Positions 1 through 6,981 of a DNA stretch of 29,121 bases are shown piece by piece. The notes under the pieces were generated by a model. The model did no database searches and was not told the origin of the DNA. It was given only the letters and a program-made list of their open reading frames with translations. The DNA is from a virus: positions 1 to 29,121 of the IMG/VR virus record IMGVR_UViG_3300043788_000236. One strand, 5' to 3'. How positions within the stretch are numbered: position 1 is the stretch's first letter; each line of letters starts with the position of its first letter. Made by a program: the position numbers and the translations under genes.

Positions 1-1
1 T

Positions 2-898
2 GCTATACCAAAAGAACCGGGGCCGCTTCTTATCGTTGGTCTTCGTGGTTTAGGCGATAACATTCACCAAAGAGCTTTTGTTCGGGACTTAAAACGGCCC
101 CTTTATCTAAATACCCCCTGGCCCGAGTTGTATGAGGATCTTCCAAACGTAACTTTTGTTCCTTGCAGAACTTACCTTCGGACACAAATCAAAAACTTAA
201 TGCGACAAAAGGCGGACCGGTTTAAGGATGCTCCTTTTGGTTGTAGGATGGTAACCATCTCCTATAATGAAAACGACTTGATTATGGGTTCTGCTTTTTC
301 CCGGATTAGTCAATTATTTGGCGGGGTTCATCCAACCTATTTGGATTTACCATGGTTTAATCCACCTGCTTTAACAGGTTTAAATTTAGAAGATAAACCA
401 ATTGCCATAATTCGGCCCCCCACTGTTCGCCGGGAATGGATGAATATTTCCCGCAATCCTAAATCTCAATATATAAATGATGTCGCTGGTTGGCTTTTGG
501 ATGCCGGTTATTGTGTTATTTCCATTTGTGATCTCACTGAAGAAGACGAATGGTTGGCCGGAGAACCTCCTCCTGCAAGTATTCATCTTCATAAAGGGGA
601 GTTGACAGTAACAGAGTTGTTGGGTCTTGTCCAAAATTCAAGCGCTTTGGTTGGGGGTGTTGGATTTCTTTTATCTGCGGCTTTGGCCACTGGCAAGCCT
701 ATGTTGCTTGTAGCGGGTGGTTATGGCGGGCAAAACGATGTTCACCAAGTGGCGGACCCTTCCTATTGTGATAATTCTAAGGTAACTTGGATTTATCCGG
801 ATAACTTTTGCCAGTGCATAGAAATGATTCATCCTTGTGATAAGACAATTTCCAATTTTGATGAAAAGGTACAAGCGTGGATCAAAAATATAAGCTAG
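2..898 (+). CDS. GT9-like glycosyltransferase, 5' end cut by the window edge
   Basis: The frame is open from base 2, so the N-terminus lies outside the window; 298 residues are visible. A TTG at 128 could be misread as a start, but the codons before it read as protein with a glycine-rich GLRGLGDNIHQ segment. That is the kind of N-terminal loop seen in heptosyltransferase (GT9, GT-B fold) enzymes. The C-terminal part has ALVGGVGFLLSAALATGKP, matching the donor-binding region where GT9 proteins have a conserved 'G..H.A.A.G.P' stretch. It overlaps the methyltransferase gene by 22 bases, and a second GT-like gene follows. Family membership rests on motif shape only and the sugar and acceptor are unknown. 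Its place just before the connector genes suggests modification of a virion protein or surface glycan, which is inference. Confidence 0.6.
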   Translation, partial: AIPKEPGPLLIVGLRGLGDNIHQRAFVRDLKRPLYLNTPWPELYEDLPNVTFVPCRTYLRTQIKNLMRQKADRFKDAPFGCRMVTISYNENDLIMGSAFSRISQLFGGVHPTYLDLPWFNPPALTGLNLEDKPIAIIRPPTVRREWMNISRNPKSQYINDVAGWLLDAGYCVISICDLTEEDEWLAGEPPPASIHLHKGELTVTELLGLVQNSSALVGGVGFLLSAALATGKPMLLVAGGYGGQNDVHQVADPSYCDNSKVTWIYPDNFCQCIEMIHPCDKTISNFDEKVQAWIKNIS

Positions 899-1521
899 AT
901 GAATTTGGTGTTCTTCACCAGGAAAACCCGGAACCTTTTGTTTATGACATGGAATATGCCAAACAAAGGTATGACGCTCTTCCAGATCGGGGAAGGTTTA
1001 TGGCTTATTATCGTTTAGGGGCTCTTCTTCAACATACAACGATGGACGTTTTGGATATTCTAGACGTGGGTTATGGTAATGGGGCTTTTTTGGATGCCAC
1101 TTGGAATGCCGGTTTAAGAACCTATGGACATGATGTAAGTAATTATCCCCTCGAGGAAATGCATACCTTTTTGGGTCTAGACCAACTTTTAAGCGGAGAA
1201 TGGAAATTTGATATAGTAACTTTTTTTGATTCTTTGGAACATATGTCCTTTCCTTTAAATTTTTTAAGCGCTTTAAAAACAACCTATATCATGATTTCTG
1301 TTCCTTGGTATCATCCAGAAAAAGGAGAAGCTTGGTTTGAAAAGTGGAAACATCGCCGGCCGAATGAACACTTACACCACTTTTCAAAGGAAGCTTTGGA
1401 AAAAATGTTAAATTCCATAGGGTATAAGTTGGAACACCATAGTGATATGGAGGACGCCCTTCGATTAACAGAAGAGTATCAGGTTCCCAATATTTTAACT
1501 TGTATTTTTAAGAAAATATAA
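877..1521 (+). CDS. Class I SAM-dependent methyltransferase
   Basis: The gene encodes 214 residues. Motif I of Rossmann-fold methyltransferases is clear as ILDVGYGNG (residues 61-69). A strand ending in FDIVTFFDSLEHM has the position and form of motif IV in small-molecule or sugar methyltransferases of the Methyltransf_11/23 type. The start is a GTG inside the end of the previous gene, preceded by AAGG about 8 bases upstream. Its stop overlaps the ATG of the next gene (TAATG), so the three genes are probably translated together. Sitting between two glycosyltransferase-like genes, it most plausibly methylates a sugar or the same glycan; this is inferred from context. A DNA or protein methyltransferase is less likely because no DPPY or NPPY-type motif is visible. 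Confidence 0.72.
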   Translation: MDQKYKLDEFGVLHQENPEPFVYDMEYAKQRYDALPDRGRFMAYYRLGALLQHTTMDVLDILDVGYGNGAFLDATWNAGLRTYGHDVSNYPLEEMHTFLGLDQLLSGEWKFDIVTFFDSLEHMSFPLNFLSALKTTYIMISVPWYHPEKGEAWFEKWKHRRPNEHLHHFSKEALEKMLNSIGYKLEHHSDMEDALRLTEEYQVPNILTCIFKKI

Positions 1522-2369
1522 TGGCCCATTATTCCCTCTGTTTTGACGGTGGTCTTGGGGATGTTTTTCGACGTGCCTTTGAGGGTGGTTGGTATAGTGC
1601 TTTGGATTTTTTAAATCCGGAAGACACCGTAGACATTCATATTGTTTCCCATAATCCTTTTGCCCATGAATTTTTTGAATTTCATCCAAAAAGAAATCAG
1701 TTTAATATAAAAACATATCCTTTTAAAATTGTTCAAAAACATGAACAAATAAAAGAGTGGAATAATATTCCTCAGGATAGTTTACTTCCAAAAAGTTCCA
1801 GTCAAATAAACATTTATCCTTCAGCGGTGGATATAATTACAGTTCGGGAAACTATAAAGGAACTTGGTTATTCCCCCTATATAGTTATATCCGCAAATGC
1901 CGGAAGTAATGGAAGAAATATTCCAGTTAATATTTTAAAAGAAATTTGTCGCACAGCCCATAGCCAGGGGGTTCGGGTGGTGGGAGTTGGCCGTTCCTAT
2001 GTTCGGGTTGGAATGAATTCCGACAATAACGAGAATGTTTATGGGTTTGATAATAACGTGGTTGACCTTGTGGATAAATTAACGGTTCAGGGGGTAGCTT
2101 ACCTTATTTCAAGGTCTAAAGCATTGGTAGCTTGTCATTCTTCCGTTTGTTTAATGAATTGGTATATGTTGCGCAAGCCTAACCTTATTTTATTTCCTAA
2201 TGGTTACGCTAAAACGCCGGCCTTTATTGATGTTTATGATCCAAAGGAAATTCCAATGGTAAGTGAAGAAGTTTTTCTTTTTGGAAAATACTTTAAGGAA
2301 ACTATTTTTTCTTTTTTTAGAACTTACAAAAACGAACTTATGACAAGGCTATTAACCGGGGTACAATAG
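1521..2369 (+). CDS. GT9-like glycosyltransferase (second of the cassette)
   Basis: The gene encodes 282 residues. The N-terminus has a GGLGDVFRRAF loop similar to the GLGD loop of the gene at 2-898. The middle has a strand-loop VISANAGSNGRNIP followed by VRVVGVG, the layout of the GT-B C-terminal domain. LISRSKALVACHSSVCLMNW resembles the region where GT9 enzymes bind the nucleotide-sugar ('a...v..dsg..h.A'). The product is probably a soluble cytoplasmic enzyme. Its ATG overlaps the methyltransferase stop. The family is assigned from weak, fold-level motifs. It could be another GT-B enzyme or a non-catalytic relative. The donor and acceptor cannot be read from sequence. Confidence 0.5.
   Translation: MAHYSLCFDGGLGDVFRRAFEGGWYSALDFLNPEDTVDIHIVSHNPFAHEFFEFHPKRNQFNIKTYPFKIVQKHEQIKEWNNIPQDSLLPKSSSQINIYPSAVDIITVRETIKELGYSPYIVISANAGSNGRNIPVNILKEICRTAHSQGVRVVGVGRSYVRVGMNSDNNENVYGFDNNVVDLVDKLTVQGVAYLISRSKALVACHSSVCLMNWYMLRKPNLILFPNGYAKTPAFIDVYDPKEIPMVSEEVFLFGKYFKETIFSFFRTYKNELMTRLLTGVQ
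2340..2367 (+). promoter_or_regulatory. Candidate promoter before the connector genes
   Basis: ATGACA (2340-2345), a 16-base spacer and TACAAT (2362-2367) resemble a sigma70-type -35/-10 pair. It overlaps the last codons of the glycosyltransferase gene, 6 bases before the next ATG, so any transcript from it would be nearly leaderless for the first connector gene. The core GGTACAATAG recurs with small changes at 3177 and 12635. The call rests on sequence only. Confidence 0.35.
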
Positions 2370-2372
2370 GGT

Positions 2373-2735
2373 ATGACCTTTTCTTTGGACTTTCAGGATA
2401 TGTGTACGGCCCAAATTGTGTGGGCTCCCTTGACTGGGCGGGATGAATTTACAAAACCCACCTATGGAACACAAACAACTTATTTCGCCCGTAAGTTTAG
2501 AAAAAATAAACTTATAACGACTAAAGATGGAAAAATTGTTCCCACTACTGCTCAAGTGTGGGTAATTGGTTTACCATCCTCTGCCCAATACCCAAACGGT
2601 CTTCCTCCTCCCCCTATTGATCCTCAGGATTATTTTATGTTTTTAGATGATAACACTGTTCCCGTTATTGCGGGAGTTGATCGTCCGGAAGATGAAACAG
2701 CAGAAGATGCCGTTACGAAAGTGTATCTTCTTTAA
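2373..2735 (+). CDS. Head closure / head-tail connector protein (probable)
   Basis: The gene encodes 120 residues, rich in beta strands and proline, with no transmembrane segment. It contains KDGKIVPTTAQVWVIG followed by a PPPPIDPQDYFMF loop and an acidic C-terminal stretch. Size, composition and position fit a neck protein of the siphovirus head completion set: it lies immediately before an HK97 gp10-like gene and two genes before a tail-terminator-like gene. The start ATG has only a weak GG-rich ribosome site (TAGGGT). The stop overlaps the ATG at 2735 (TAATG). The functional call comes mainly from gene order and is therefore tentative. Confidence 0.5.
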   Translation: MTFSLDFQDMCTAQIVWAPLTGRDEFTKPTYGTQTTYFARKFRKNKLITTKDGKIVPTTAQVWVIGLPSSAQYPNGLPPPPIDPQDYFMFLDDNTVPVIAGVDRPEDETAEDAVTKVYLL

Positions 2736-3169
2736 TGGCCGGGGTTAATTGGTCCTGGCAAGGGTTGGATTCTCTCTTAAGCAAATTAGCTAATTATCCA
2801 GAATTTTTAAAACAGGGATTGGCTTCTGCCTTGTTTGTGGAAGGGCAGGAACTTATAGGCGAGGCTAAACAGGAAGTACCCGTTCGTTATGGGCATTTAA
2901 GGGATTCCGGATTTTCCACTATTCCAGAAGAGGATAATAATGGTGCCCTTGTTGTAACTGCCGGATTTGGTGGGCCTGCTGGTACTGGTAACCAAGAAGG
3001 GGAAACAAATGACGAGGATGTAGGTTACGCTATTTATGTTCACGAAAACTTGGAAGCCCACCACGAAGTTGGAAAAGCAAAATTTTTGGAAGATCCTTTT
3101 AACGCCCGCAAAGAAGGTATCCCGGAACGTCTAGCAGAACGTTCCAAAAATTACGACCCACTTCAATAA
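2735..3169 (+). CDS. HK97 gp10-like neck/tail protein
   Basis: The gene encodes 144 residues. The N-terminal GLDSLLSKLANYPEFLKQGL helix, the EGQELIGEAKQEVPVRYGHLRDS segment and the later YAIYVHE and FLEDPF are the familiar pattern of the HK97 gp10 / lambda gpZ-like family, which joins head and tail. The order is usual: a helix over which the 'akk.vPv.tG.Lr.S' motif sits, then a strand containing 'Ya.yvE.Gt', then 'fl.pa'. It is translationally coupled to the preceding gene. A short linker rich in G, N and E (about residues 85-105) is inserted before the YAIYVHE strand, so this member is a little longer than usual. Confidence 0.75.
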   Translation: MAGVNWSWQGLDSLLSKLANYPEFLKQGLASALFVEGQELIGEAKQEVPVRYGHLRDSGFSTIPEEDNNGALVVTAGFGGPAGTGNQEGETNDEDVGYAIYVHENLEAHHEVGKAKFLEDPFNARKEGIPERLAERSKNYDPLQ

Positions 3170-3175
3170 CCTTTT

Positions 3176-3184
3176 TGGTATAAT
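3176..3184 (+). promoter_or_regulatory. Candidate extended -10 promoter
   Basis: TGGTATAAT gives a perfect -10 hexamer (3179-3184) with the TGn extension, in a 65-base non-coding gap. No good -35 is seen at 16-18 bases, which is normal for extended -10 promoters. It would transcribe the gene at 3235, whose ribosome site GAGGAG lies 6 bases upstream of its ATG. Confidence 0.5.
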
Positions 3185-3234
3185 AAACCAACCCCTAAAC
3201 AACTAAACAGAGGCGACATTTCCGAGGAGACGAA

Positions 3235-3714
3235 ATGCCCCTGGCCCCTGTGAACATTACCACAAGCGGCGGATTTACTATGTTTCATCTTTTTTTAGTT
3301 TTTCTTGGTTCCTTTGCAACTTTTTTAACGGCCTTGGTTCCTTTTCTTCAATGGAGGGATAAAAAAAGAGCGGAAGAAAAAAAAGAACAGCCAGTTTATG
3401 CAACGGAAACTTCCCTTAAAGTATTTCAAAGCGAGATTCGTGGAAATATGGATCTCCATGGAAAAATTGTTAATGCGGCGGCGATTGAAGCAAGTAACGC
3501 CTGTCAAAGGATAGAAGCAACCGCAGAAAAGATTGAGGACCAGTTGGATGCCAATGCAAAGGAACAGAGGGAAACACTGCTTGCTTTTAAGATGGGTGTG
3601 GATACAAGTTTGGGTCAAGTTCATGATAAAGCAAATGAGGCTATAACGAAAGTGGCTACATTAGAAGGCCGTGTAGATACTCTTCAGGAATTGCTACCAA
3701 GGAAAATAGGGTAA
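3235..3714 (+). CDS. Membrane-anchored coiled-coil protein
   Basis: The gene encodes 159 residues. One strong hydrophobic segment lies at about residues 16-37 (MFHLFLVFLGSFATFLTALVPF), then a lysine/arginine/glutamate-rich stop-transfer stretch. From residue 60 to the end the protein is a long charged helix with regular hydrophobic spacing that predicts a coiled coil. The layout is like XhlA-type or other phage single-pass proteins, but no family is recognised. It is preceded by an extended -10 promoter and a strong GAGGAG site, which choose the ATG at 3235; an internal ATG at residue 16 would start right at the membrane segment. It sits between neck and tail-terminator genes, an odd place for a membrane protein. 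A role at the cell envelope or in superinfection is possible but unsupported. Confidence 0.6.
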   Translation: MPLAPVNITTSGGFTMFHLFLVFLGSFATFLTALVPFLQWRDKKRAEEKKEQPVYATETSLKVFQSEIRGNMDLHGKIVNAAAIEASNACQRIEATAEKIEDQLDANAKEQRETLLAFKMGVDTSLGQVHDKANEAITKVATLEGRVDTLQELLPRKIG

Positions 3715-4151
3715 TGCCTTCAACTTATTTACAGGATATTGCGGCATGGTTTACCTTGTTACAAATTGCGGATGCGCCAAATGGTGTCCTTACCGGATGG
3801 GGTTTATCTTTGGGGCAACAACCTAATACACCGGATCAGTGCGTAACTATTTACGAAACAGGGGGAATGCCACCGGATATAAAAAGAACGGGTTCTTTAG
3901 AAAAACAATATGACCGGATAGGTTTACAAGTTCGGGTAAGAGGACCATTACAGCAGGACTACATGACACCACGGAATAAAATCCAGGACGTCTTTAAAGC
4001 TTTACACGAAAACGAACCCCCTCGGTCCCTTACCCAAAAAAGAATAGTAGCTTGTTATGCGGTTAATTCAGGGGCTTTACCAATGGGGTTAGATAAAAAG
4101 GATCGTATGGAGTTTGTTTGGAATTTTAAAATAATTCGGGAACGGGAATAA
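3714..4151 (+). CDS. Tail terminator-like / minor capsid family protein
   Basis: The gene encodes 145 residues. The middle contains QCVTIYETGGMPPD, then YDRIGLQVRVRGPLQQDY, then a helix ending in FKALHEN. This alternation of 'v.i..tgG.p', 'iqv.vRg..y' and 'a...l' matches small phage proteins of the lambda gpU / tail terminator type and the PF12691-like minor capsid family. These form the ring that stops tail tube growth and joins tail to head. Start and stop overlap neighbours (ATG at 3714 over the previous stop, TAATG at the end). Position directly before the tail tube genes supports the assignment. Confidence 0.62.
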   Translation: MPSTYLQDIAAWFTLLQIADAPNGVLTGWGLSLGQQPNTPDQCVTIYETGGMPPDIKRTGSLEKQYDRIGLQVRVRGPLQQDYMTPRNKIQDVFKALHENEPPRSLTQKRIVACYAVNSGALPMGLDKKDRMEFVWNFKIIRERE

Positions 4152-5386
4152 TGGCCCAACGATTTAACCCAATTTATCTTTCTTCCTTTAACCTAACTGG
4201 TTACAACTTTAATAATTTTGTAGCGGGTTTTGTGTGCCAGGATTCTTCCGGAAACTTTTGGGTTACGGATACAAAAAATCCAAATATTTTAAAATTTAAT
4301 TCCCAAGGTGTTTTTGTTTCTTATTTTACTAACAGCGTTTTTAATTCTTCTGAACCGGCATGTATAGCCATTTCTCCATTGACAGGTAATTTATGTGTTA
4401 GCAATGATACTCCTAACATTTACGAATTTTCTTTTTCCGGAACACTTTTAAACACATACATAACAGCCGCCGCTATTGTTAGCGGTTTCTCTTTTGATAA
4501 TTCTGGTTACTGTTTTTTAGGGGATTTGGAACACGGCGTTGTCTATGTTTATACTCCTAATTTTGTTTCTATTCAAAATAGTTTTACTCAAGCGGCCGGG
4601 GTTATTGATGTTTTTATAAGTATTTCTCTTGGGCTTGTTTACATTACAAATGCTTTTTCAAATCAAGTTTTTGTTTATTCAATTAACAATTATGTGTTTA
4701 CATTTTCTTTTATTTTAAAAAATGTTCCAATTTCTTATAGCGCTCCTTTTTCTGCACGTCCTGATTTCCTTGGTTACATATACACGACACCCCAAAGTAA
4801 TAATCATAATATTTATGTTTTTGATTCTTCCGGTAATTTTTTATTGGAAATAAATAATCCTTCTAATTCTTTAAGAGGAATGTTAATTATAGGAAATAAT
4901 TTATATGTAGCCTCTTCCCAAATTACGGTGTTCAGTTTATATACACAAATTATAAACAACCCTCCAGCTCCCAACGTTGGAGAAGCACAAAAAGGGCGTT
5001 CCTTTACGCTGTCTGTAATTGATCCTTCTACAAACGGTTACGATGTAATAGGCGGTTTTTCTTTAACTAGTTTAAAAGGAAATAATAAATTAGCCGATGT
5101 AACGGACAAAGACAGTGAAAGTTGGGAGGAGTTTTTAGCTACTCTTACTTCCGTTTTAATAACAGGCCAAGGAACATTTAAAGGAACTGCTGGGGAAATT
5201 TTAGTGGAAAAATATTTTTGGGTCGGTTCTTCCAATCCTTTTCAAGTTTCATTTGAAAATGGAAGTACCCTAACGGCTGCTTTCATTGTAAAAGATTTTG
5301 AATATTTGGGAAATGTAAATGATTTAAGGAAATACAACGTAACACTTCAATCAAGTTTTAAAATAACTTACGCTTCGGCGCAGTAA
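4151..5386 (+). CDS. Tail tube-like protein with N-terminal beta-propeller
   Basis: The gene encodes 411 residues in two parts. Residues 1 to about 265 hold repeated 40-45 residue units of the NHL / strictosidine-synthase-like type, each with a G-(N/Y)-x-(F/L/I) strand and an I-x-x-(F/Y) strand (for example SGNFWVTDTKNPNILKFNSQ and TGNLCVSNDTPNIYEFSFSG), about six blades. Residues 270 to 411 look like a TP901-1/HK97-type major tail tube domain: GGFSLTSLKGNNKLADVTDKD, SESWEEFLATL, a GTFKGTAGE segment and a long C-terminal strand pair. The next gene is a plain tail tube protein, so this one is probably a decorated minor tube subunit or a receptor-facing variant. The domain split is seen in sequence; the virion location is inference. 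Confidence 0.62.
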   Translation: MAQRFNPIYLSSFNLTGYNFNNFVAGFVCQDSSGNFWVTDTKNPNILKFNSQGVFVSYFTNSVFNSSEPACIAISPLTGNLCVSNDTPNIYEFSFSGTLLNTYITAAAIVSGFSFDNSGYCFLGDLEHGVVYVYTPNFVSIQNSFTQAAGVIDVFISISLGLVYITNAFSNQVFVYSINNYVFTFSFILKNVPISYSAPFSARPDFLGYIYTTPQSNNHNIYVFDSSGNFLLEINNPSNSLRGMLIIGNNLYVASSQITVFSLYTQIINNPPAPNVGEAQKGRSFTLSVIDPSTNGYDVIGGFSLTSLKGNNKLADVTDKDSESWEEFLATLTSVLITGQGTFKGTAGEILVEKYFWVGSSNPFQVSFENGSTLTAAFIVKDFEYLGNVNDLRKYNVTLQSSFKITYASAQ

Positions 5387-5395
5387 AGGAGATTT

Positions 5396-5827
5396 ATGGG
5401 AGCCAGTAATGCAACAAAAACTAAAGGTGATTTGTGGGTTGTAGCCATTAACCCGGGCGGTTATAGTGCAACCCCGAATTGGATAACAATTGTTTCCCAG
5501 TCCACATGCAAATTTTCGTTTAAGAATAAAACGGAAGATGTGACGGGGAAAGAGGATAATGGCTGGGATGCAACAATTCCCGGGAACACAGGTTGGACCC
5601 TGGCCATGGATGGTTTTATTGTTTTGTCGGATACTGGTTATCAAACAATAGAAACCGCTTTGCAACAAACCCAAGCCTGTTATATTCAGGTAACACGGCC
5701 GGATGGAAAGGCTTACCAGGGTAATGCCGTGTTGGCCGGTTTTGATTTGGATTTATCCGTTGGAAAGGTGGCGGCATTTTCCGTTTCCTTTACGGGGGAC
5801 CAAGCATTAACCAGTTTCCCTATTTAA
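5396..5827 (+). CDS. Major tail tube protein (TP901-1-like)
   Basis: The gene encodes 143 residues. STCKFSFKNKTEDVTGKEDNGWDATIPG carries the hallmark 'd.T.k.s.gW.e.l.G' of phage major tail proteins. It is followed by a strand with GWTLAMDGFIVLSD, a helix TIETALQ, and a closing GFDLDLSVGKVAAFSVSFTGDQALT pattern, the usual C-terminal strands of this family. The ribosome site AAAGGAG lies 5 bases before the ATG at 5396. The following chaperone pair and tape measure gene give the standard siphovirus order. The protein probably self-assembles into the tail tube. It shows faint similarity in layout to the C-terminal half of the preceding gene, suggesting a duplication. Confidence 0.78.
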   Translation: MGASNATKTKGDLWVVAINPGGYSATPNWITIVSQSTCKFSFKNKTEDVTGKEDNGWDATIPGNTGWTLAMDGFIVLSDTGYQTIETALQQTQACYIQVTRPDGKAYQGNAVLAGFDLDLSVGKVAAFSVSFTGDQALTSFPI

Positions 5828-5864
5828 TAAAATAGGGGAATAAAAATTTAATTAGGAGGAGTAT

Positions 5865-6251
5865 ATGAGTGCAACTACGATAACGCCGGTTTCTTTGACT
5901 CGGAGTGGGGTCGTTGTAGCCCCGGTTGGTTCCGATGTTAATAACGGAAATCAAATTCCGTTAACGGGTTTTGAGCAAGTGGAAATTATTAACGGGGACA
6001 GTGTGACGCGCACTGTTACTTTTGTTTGTCAATCCAAAAATAGCAGGGGACAAGCAAATCCGAACATAGTGGCACCCGTGGCGGCCGCTACCACTTTGGT
6101 TTTCGGACCTTTTCAAAAAGCGGATTGGGCGGACGCCAATAGTAACTTACAGTTAACTTGGTCGGCGGGAACATCTTCCACGCTAACCACCGTAAGGGCT
6201 TCCAAGAATTTGGTTAGTAACCCCTCCTCGGATACGGAAGGTTCCTTGTAA
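5865..6251 (+). CDS. Small beta-rich virion-type protein
   Basis: The gene encodes 128 residues. It contains LTRSGVVVAPVGSDVNNGNQIPLTGFEQVEIINGDSVTRTVTFVC and later TLVFGPF. This pattern ('t..g......a.d..nGn...n.G...l.v.N.....tvtf') is common in small phage structural or decoration-like proteins, usually about 110 residues. I recognise the pattern, not a named family. It has no signal peptide or membrane segment, and its C-terminus is serine/asparagine-rich. A very strong ribosome site (AGGAGG, 6 bases before the ATG) and its own intergenic spacing suggest high expression. It may be a tail tube decoration or accessory subunit given its place between tube and chaperone genes. Confidence 0.55.
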   Translation: MSATTITPVSLTRSGVVVAPVGSDVNNGNQIPLTGFEQVEIINGDSVTRTVTFVCQSKNSRGQANPNIVAPVAAATTLVFGPFQKADWADANSNLQLTWSAGTSSTLTTVRASKNLVSNPSSDTEGSL

Positions 6252-6286
6252 TAGCTAGTTAGTAAATTTTAAACAGGAGCAAAGAA

Positions 6287-6676
6287 ATGGTAACAGTAAC
6301 ATTGCCGGATAATGAGGATAATTCTAAAAGTAAAGAATATAAACTTCACTTTGGAATCAAGGAACTTGCAATGATTGAGAAGTTCCATGGTTGCAATTTG
6401 AGTACCCTAGCCAGCAAAGAAAGGTTTGGAATTGATAGTTTGATAACTTCCCTTTGGGCTGGAATGACAAGACTTCAACCGGAGTTTTTAGAACCAGAAA
6501 ACCGGGAAGATGTCTTAATGCTTTTGGATTATTATCAAAGTCACGGCGGGGATGTGGCCCTTGTTCGAAAGGCCGTAATGGAAGCCTTGGTGGTTGGTGG
6601 TGCAATGGGAAAAAAGAAGGGGGAAGAGGAACCACCTACCTCTTCCCCGCAAATTTCAGCGCAGGCCAATTCCTAA
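6287..6676 (+). CDS. Tail assembly chaperone, short form (gpG-like)
   Basis: The gene encodes 129 residues. The body is predicted helical (LHFGIKELAMIEKFHG, then DSLITSLWAGMTRL, then a Q/S/H-rich helix), which fits the small tail assembly chaperones that precede tape measure genes. The C-terminal 20 residues after KKKGEEE are low-complexity and are encoded downstream of a -1 frameshift site, so they are the unshifted tail. Ribosome site AGGAG is 7 bases before the ATG. In lambda the equivalent proteins gpG and gpGT are made in a fixed ratio and load onto the tape measure protein during tail assembly. Sequence similarity to gpG itself is not visible; the assignment rests on position and recoding site. 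Confidence 0.75.
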   Translation: MVTVTLPDNEDNSKSKEYKLHFGIKELAMIEKFHGCNLSTLASKERFGIDSLITSLWAGMTRLQPEFLEPENREDVLMLLDYYQSHGGDVALVRKAVMEALVVGGAMGKKKGEEEPPTSSPQISAQANS

Positions 6677-6981
6677 AGGATTGGGAAGAAATTGCAGAAG
6701 AGTATGAAATAAATCTTCCTGAATTAACCATTCCGGAATTTAAAAAGTCCTTGGAAAAGGCTAGAAAAAAAGAAAAGCGGGAAGCCTTACGGTTTGCCGC
6801 TTTAGCTTTTCTTTTAATGAAAGCCTTGGGTGTTAAAAAAATAAAAAAACCACAAGATTTAATTCACTTCTTTTTAACTAGTTTGCCGGAAGACCCAAAC
6901 AAGGACAAAGATCTTTTAACCCAAGCAAAGGCCGCCTTGGAAAGGCATAGGAGAATTCATGGCAGAAGCAACGGGCGATGA
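6287..6981 (+). CDS. Tail assembly chaperone, -1 frameshifted long form (gpGT-like)
   Basis: This is the predicted fusion of about 231 residues: zero frame from 6287 to the slippery site at 6607-6616, then the -1 frame to the stop at 6979-6981. The T part (from about 6613) reads DWEEIAEEYEINLPELTIPEF, then a lysine-rich helix and ALRFAALAFLLMKALGVKKI, and has no ribosome site or start codon near its beginning. It overlaps the tape measure start by 23 bases. The G-T extension is known from lambda and many other siphoviruses, where the T domain recruits the tape measure protein. The unshifted frame stops at 6674-6676, inside the T frame. Confidence 0.8.
6607..6648 (+). promoter_or_regulatory. 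Programmed -1 frameshift signal
   Basis: GGGAAAAAAG (6607-6616) holds two overlapping slippery heptamers, both correctly phased to the zero frame: G GGA AAA and A AAA AAG, the latter being the dnaX type. A perfect 10-bp hairpin follows, GGGGAAGAGG (6620-6629) pairing with CCTCTTCCCC (6639-6648) around a 9-base loop. The spacer is 3 bases from the second heptamer or 6 from the first, close to the usual range. Confidence 0.85.

Noticed and set aside
128-130. TTG 128 as the start of the first gene
   Set aside because: The frame is open to base 2 and the upstream residues contain a typical GT-B glycine loop, so the gene is truncated by the window edge.
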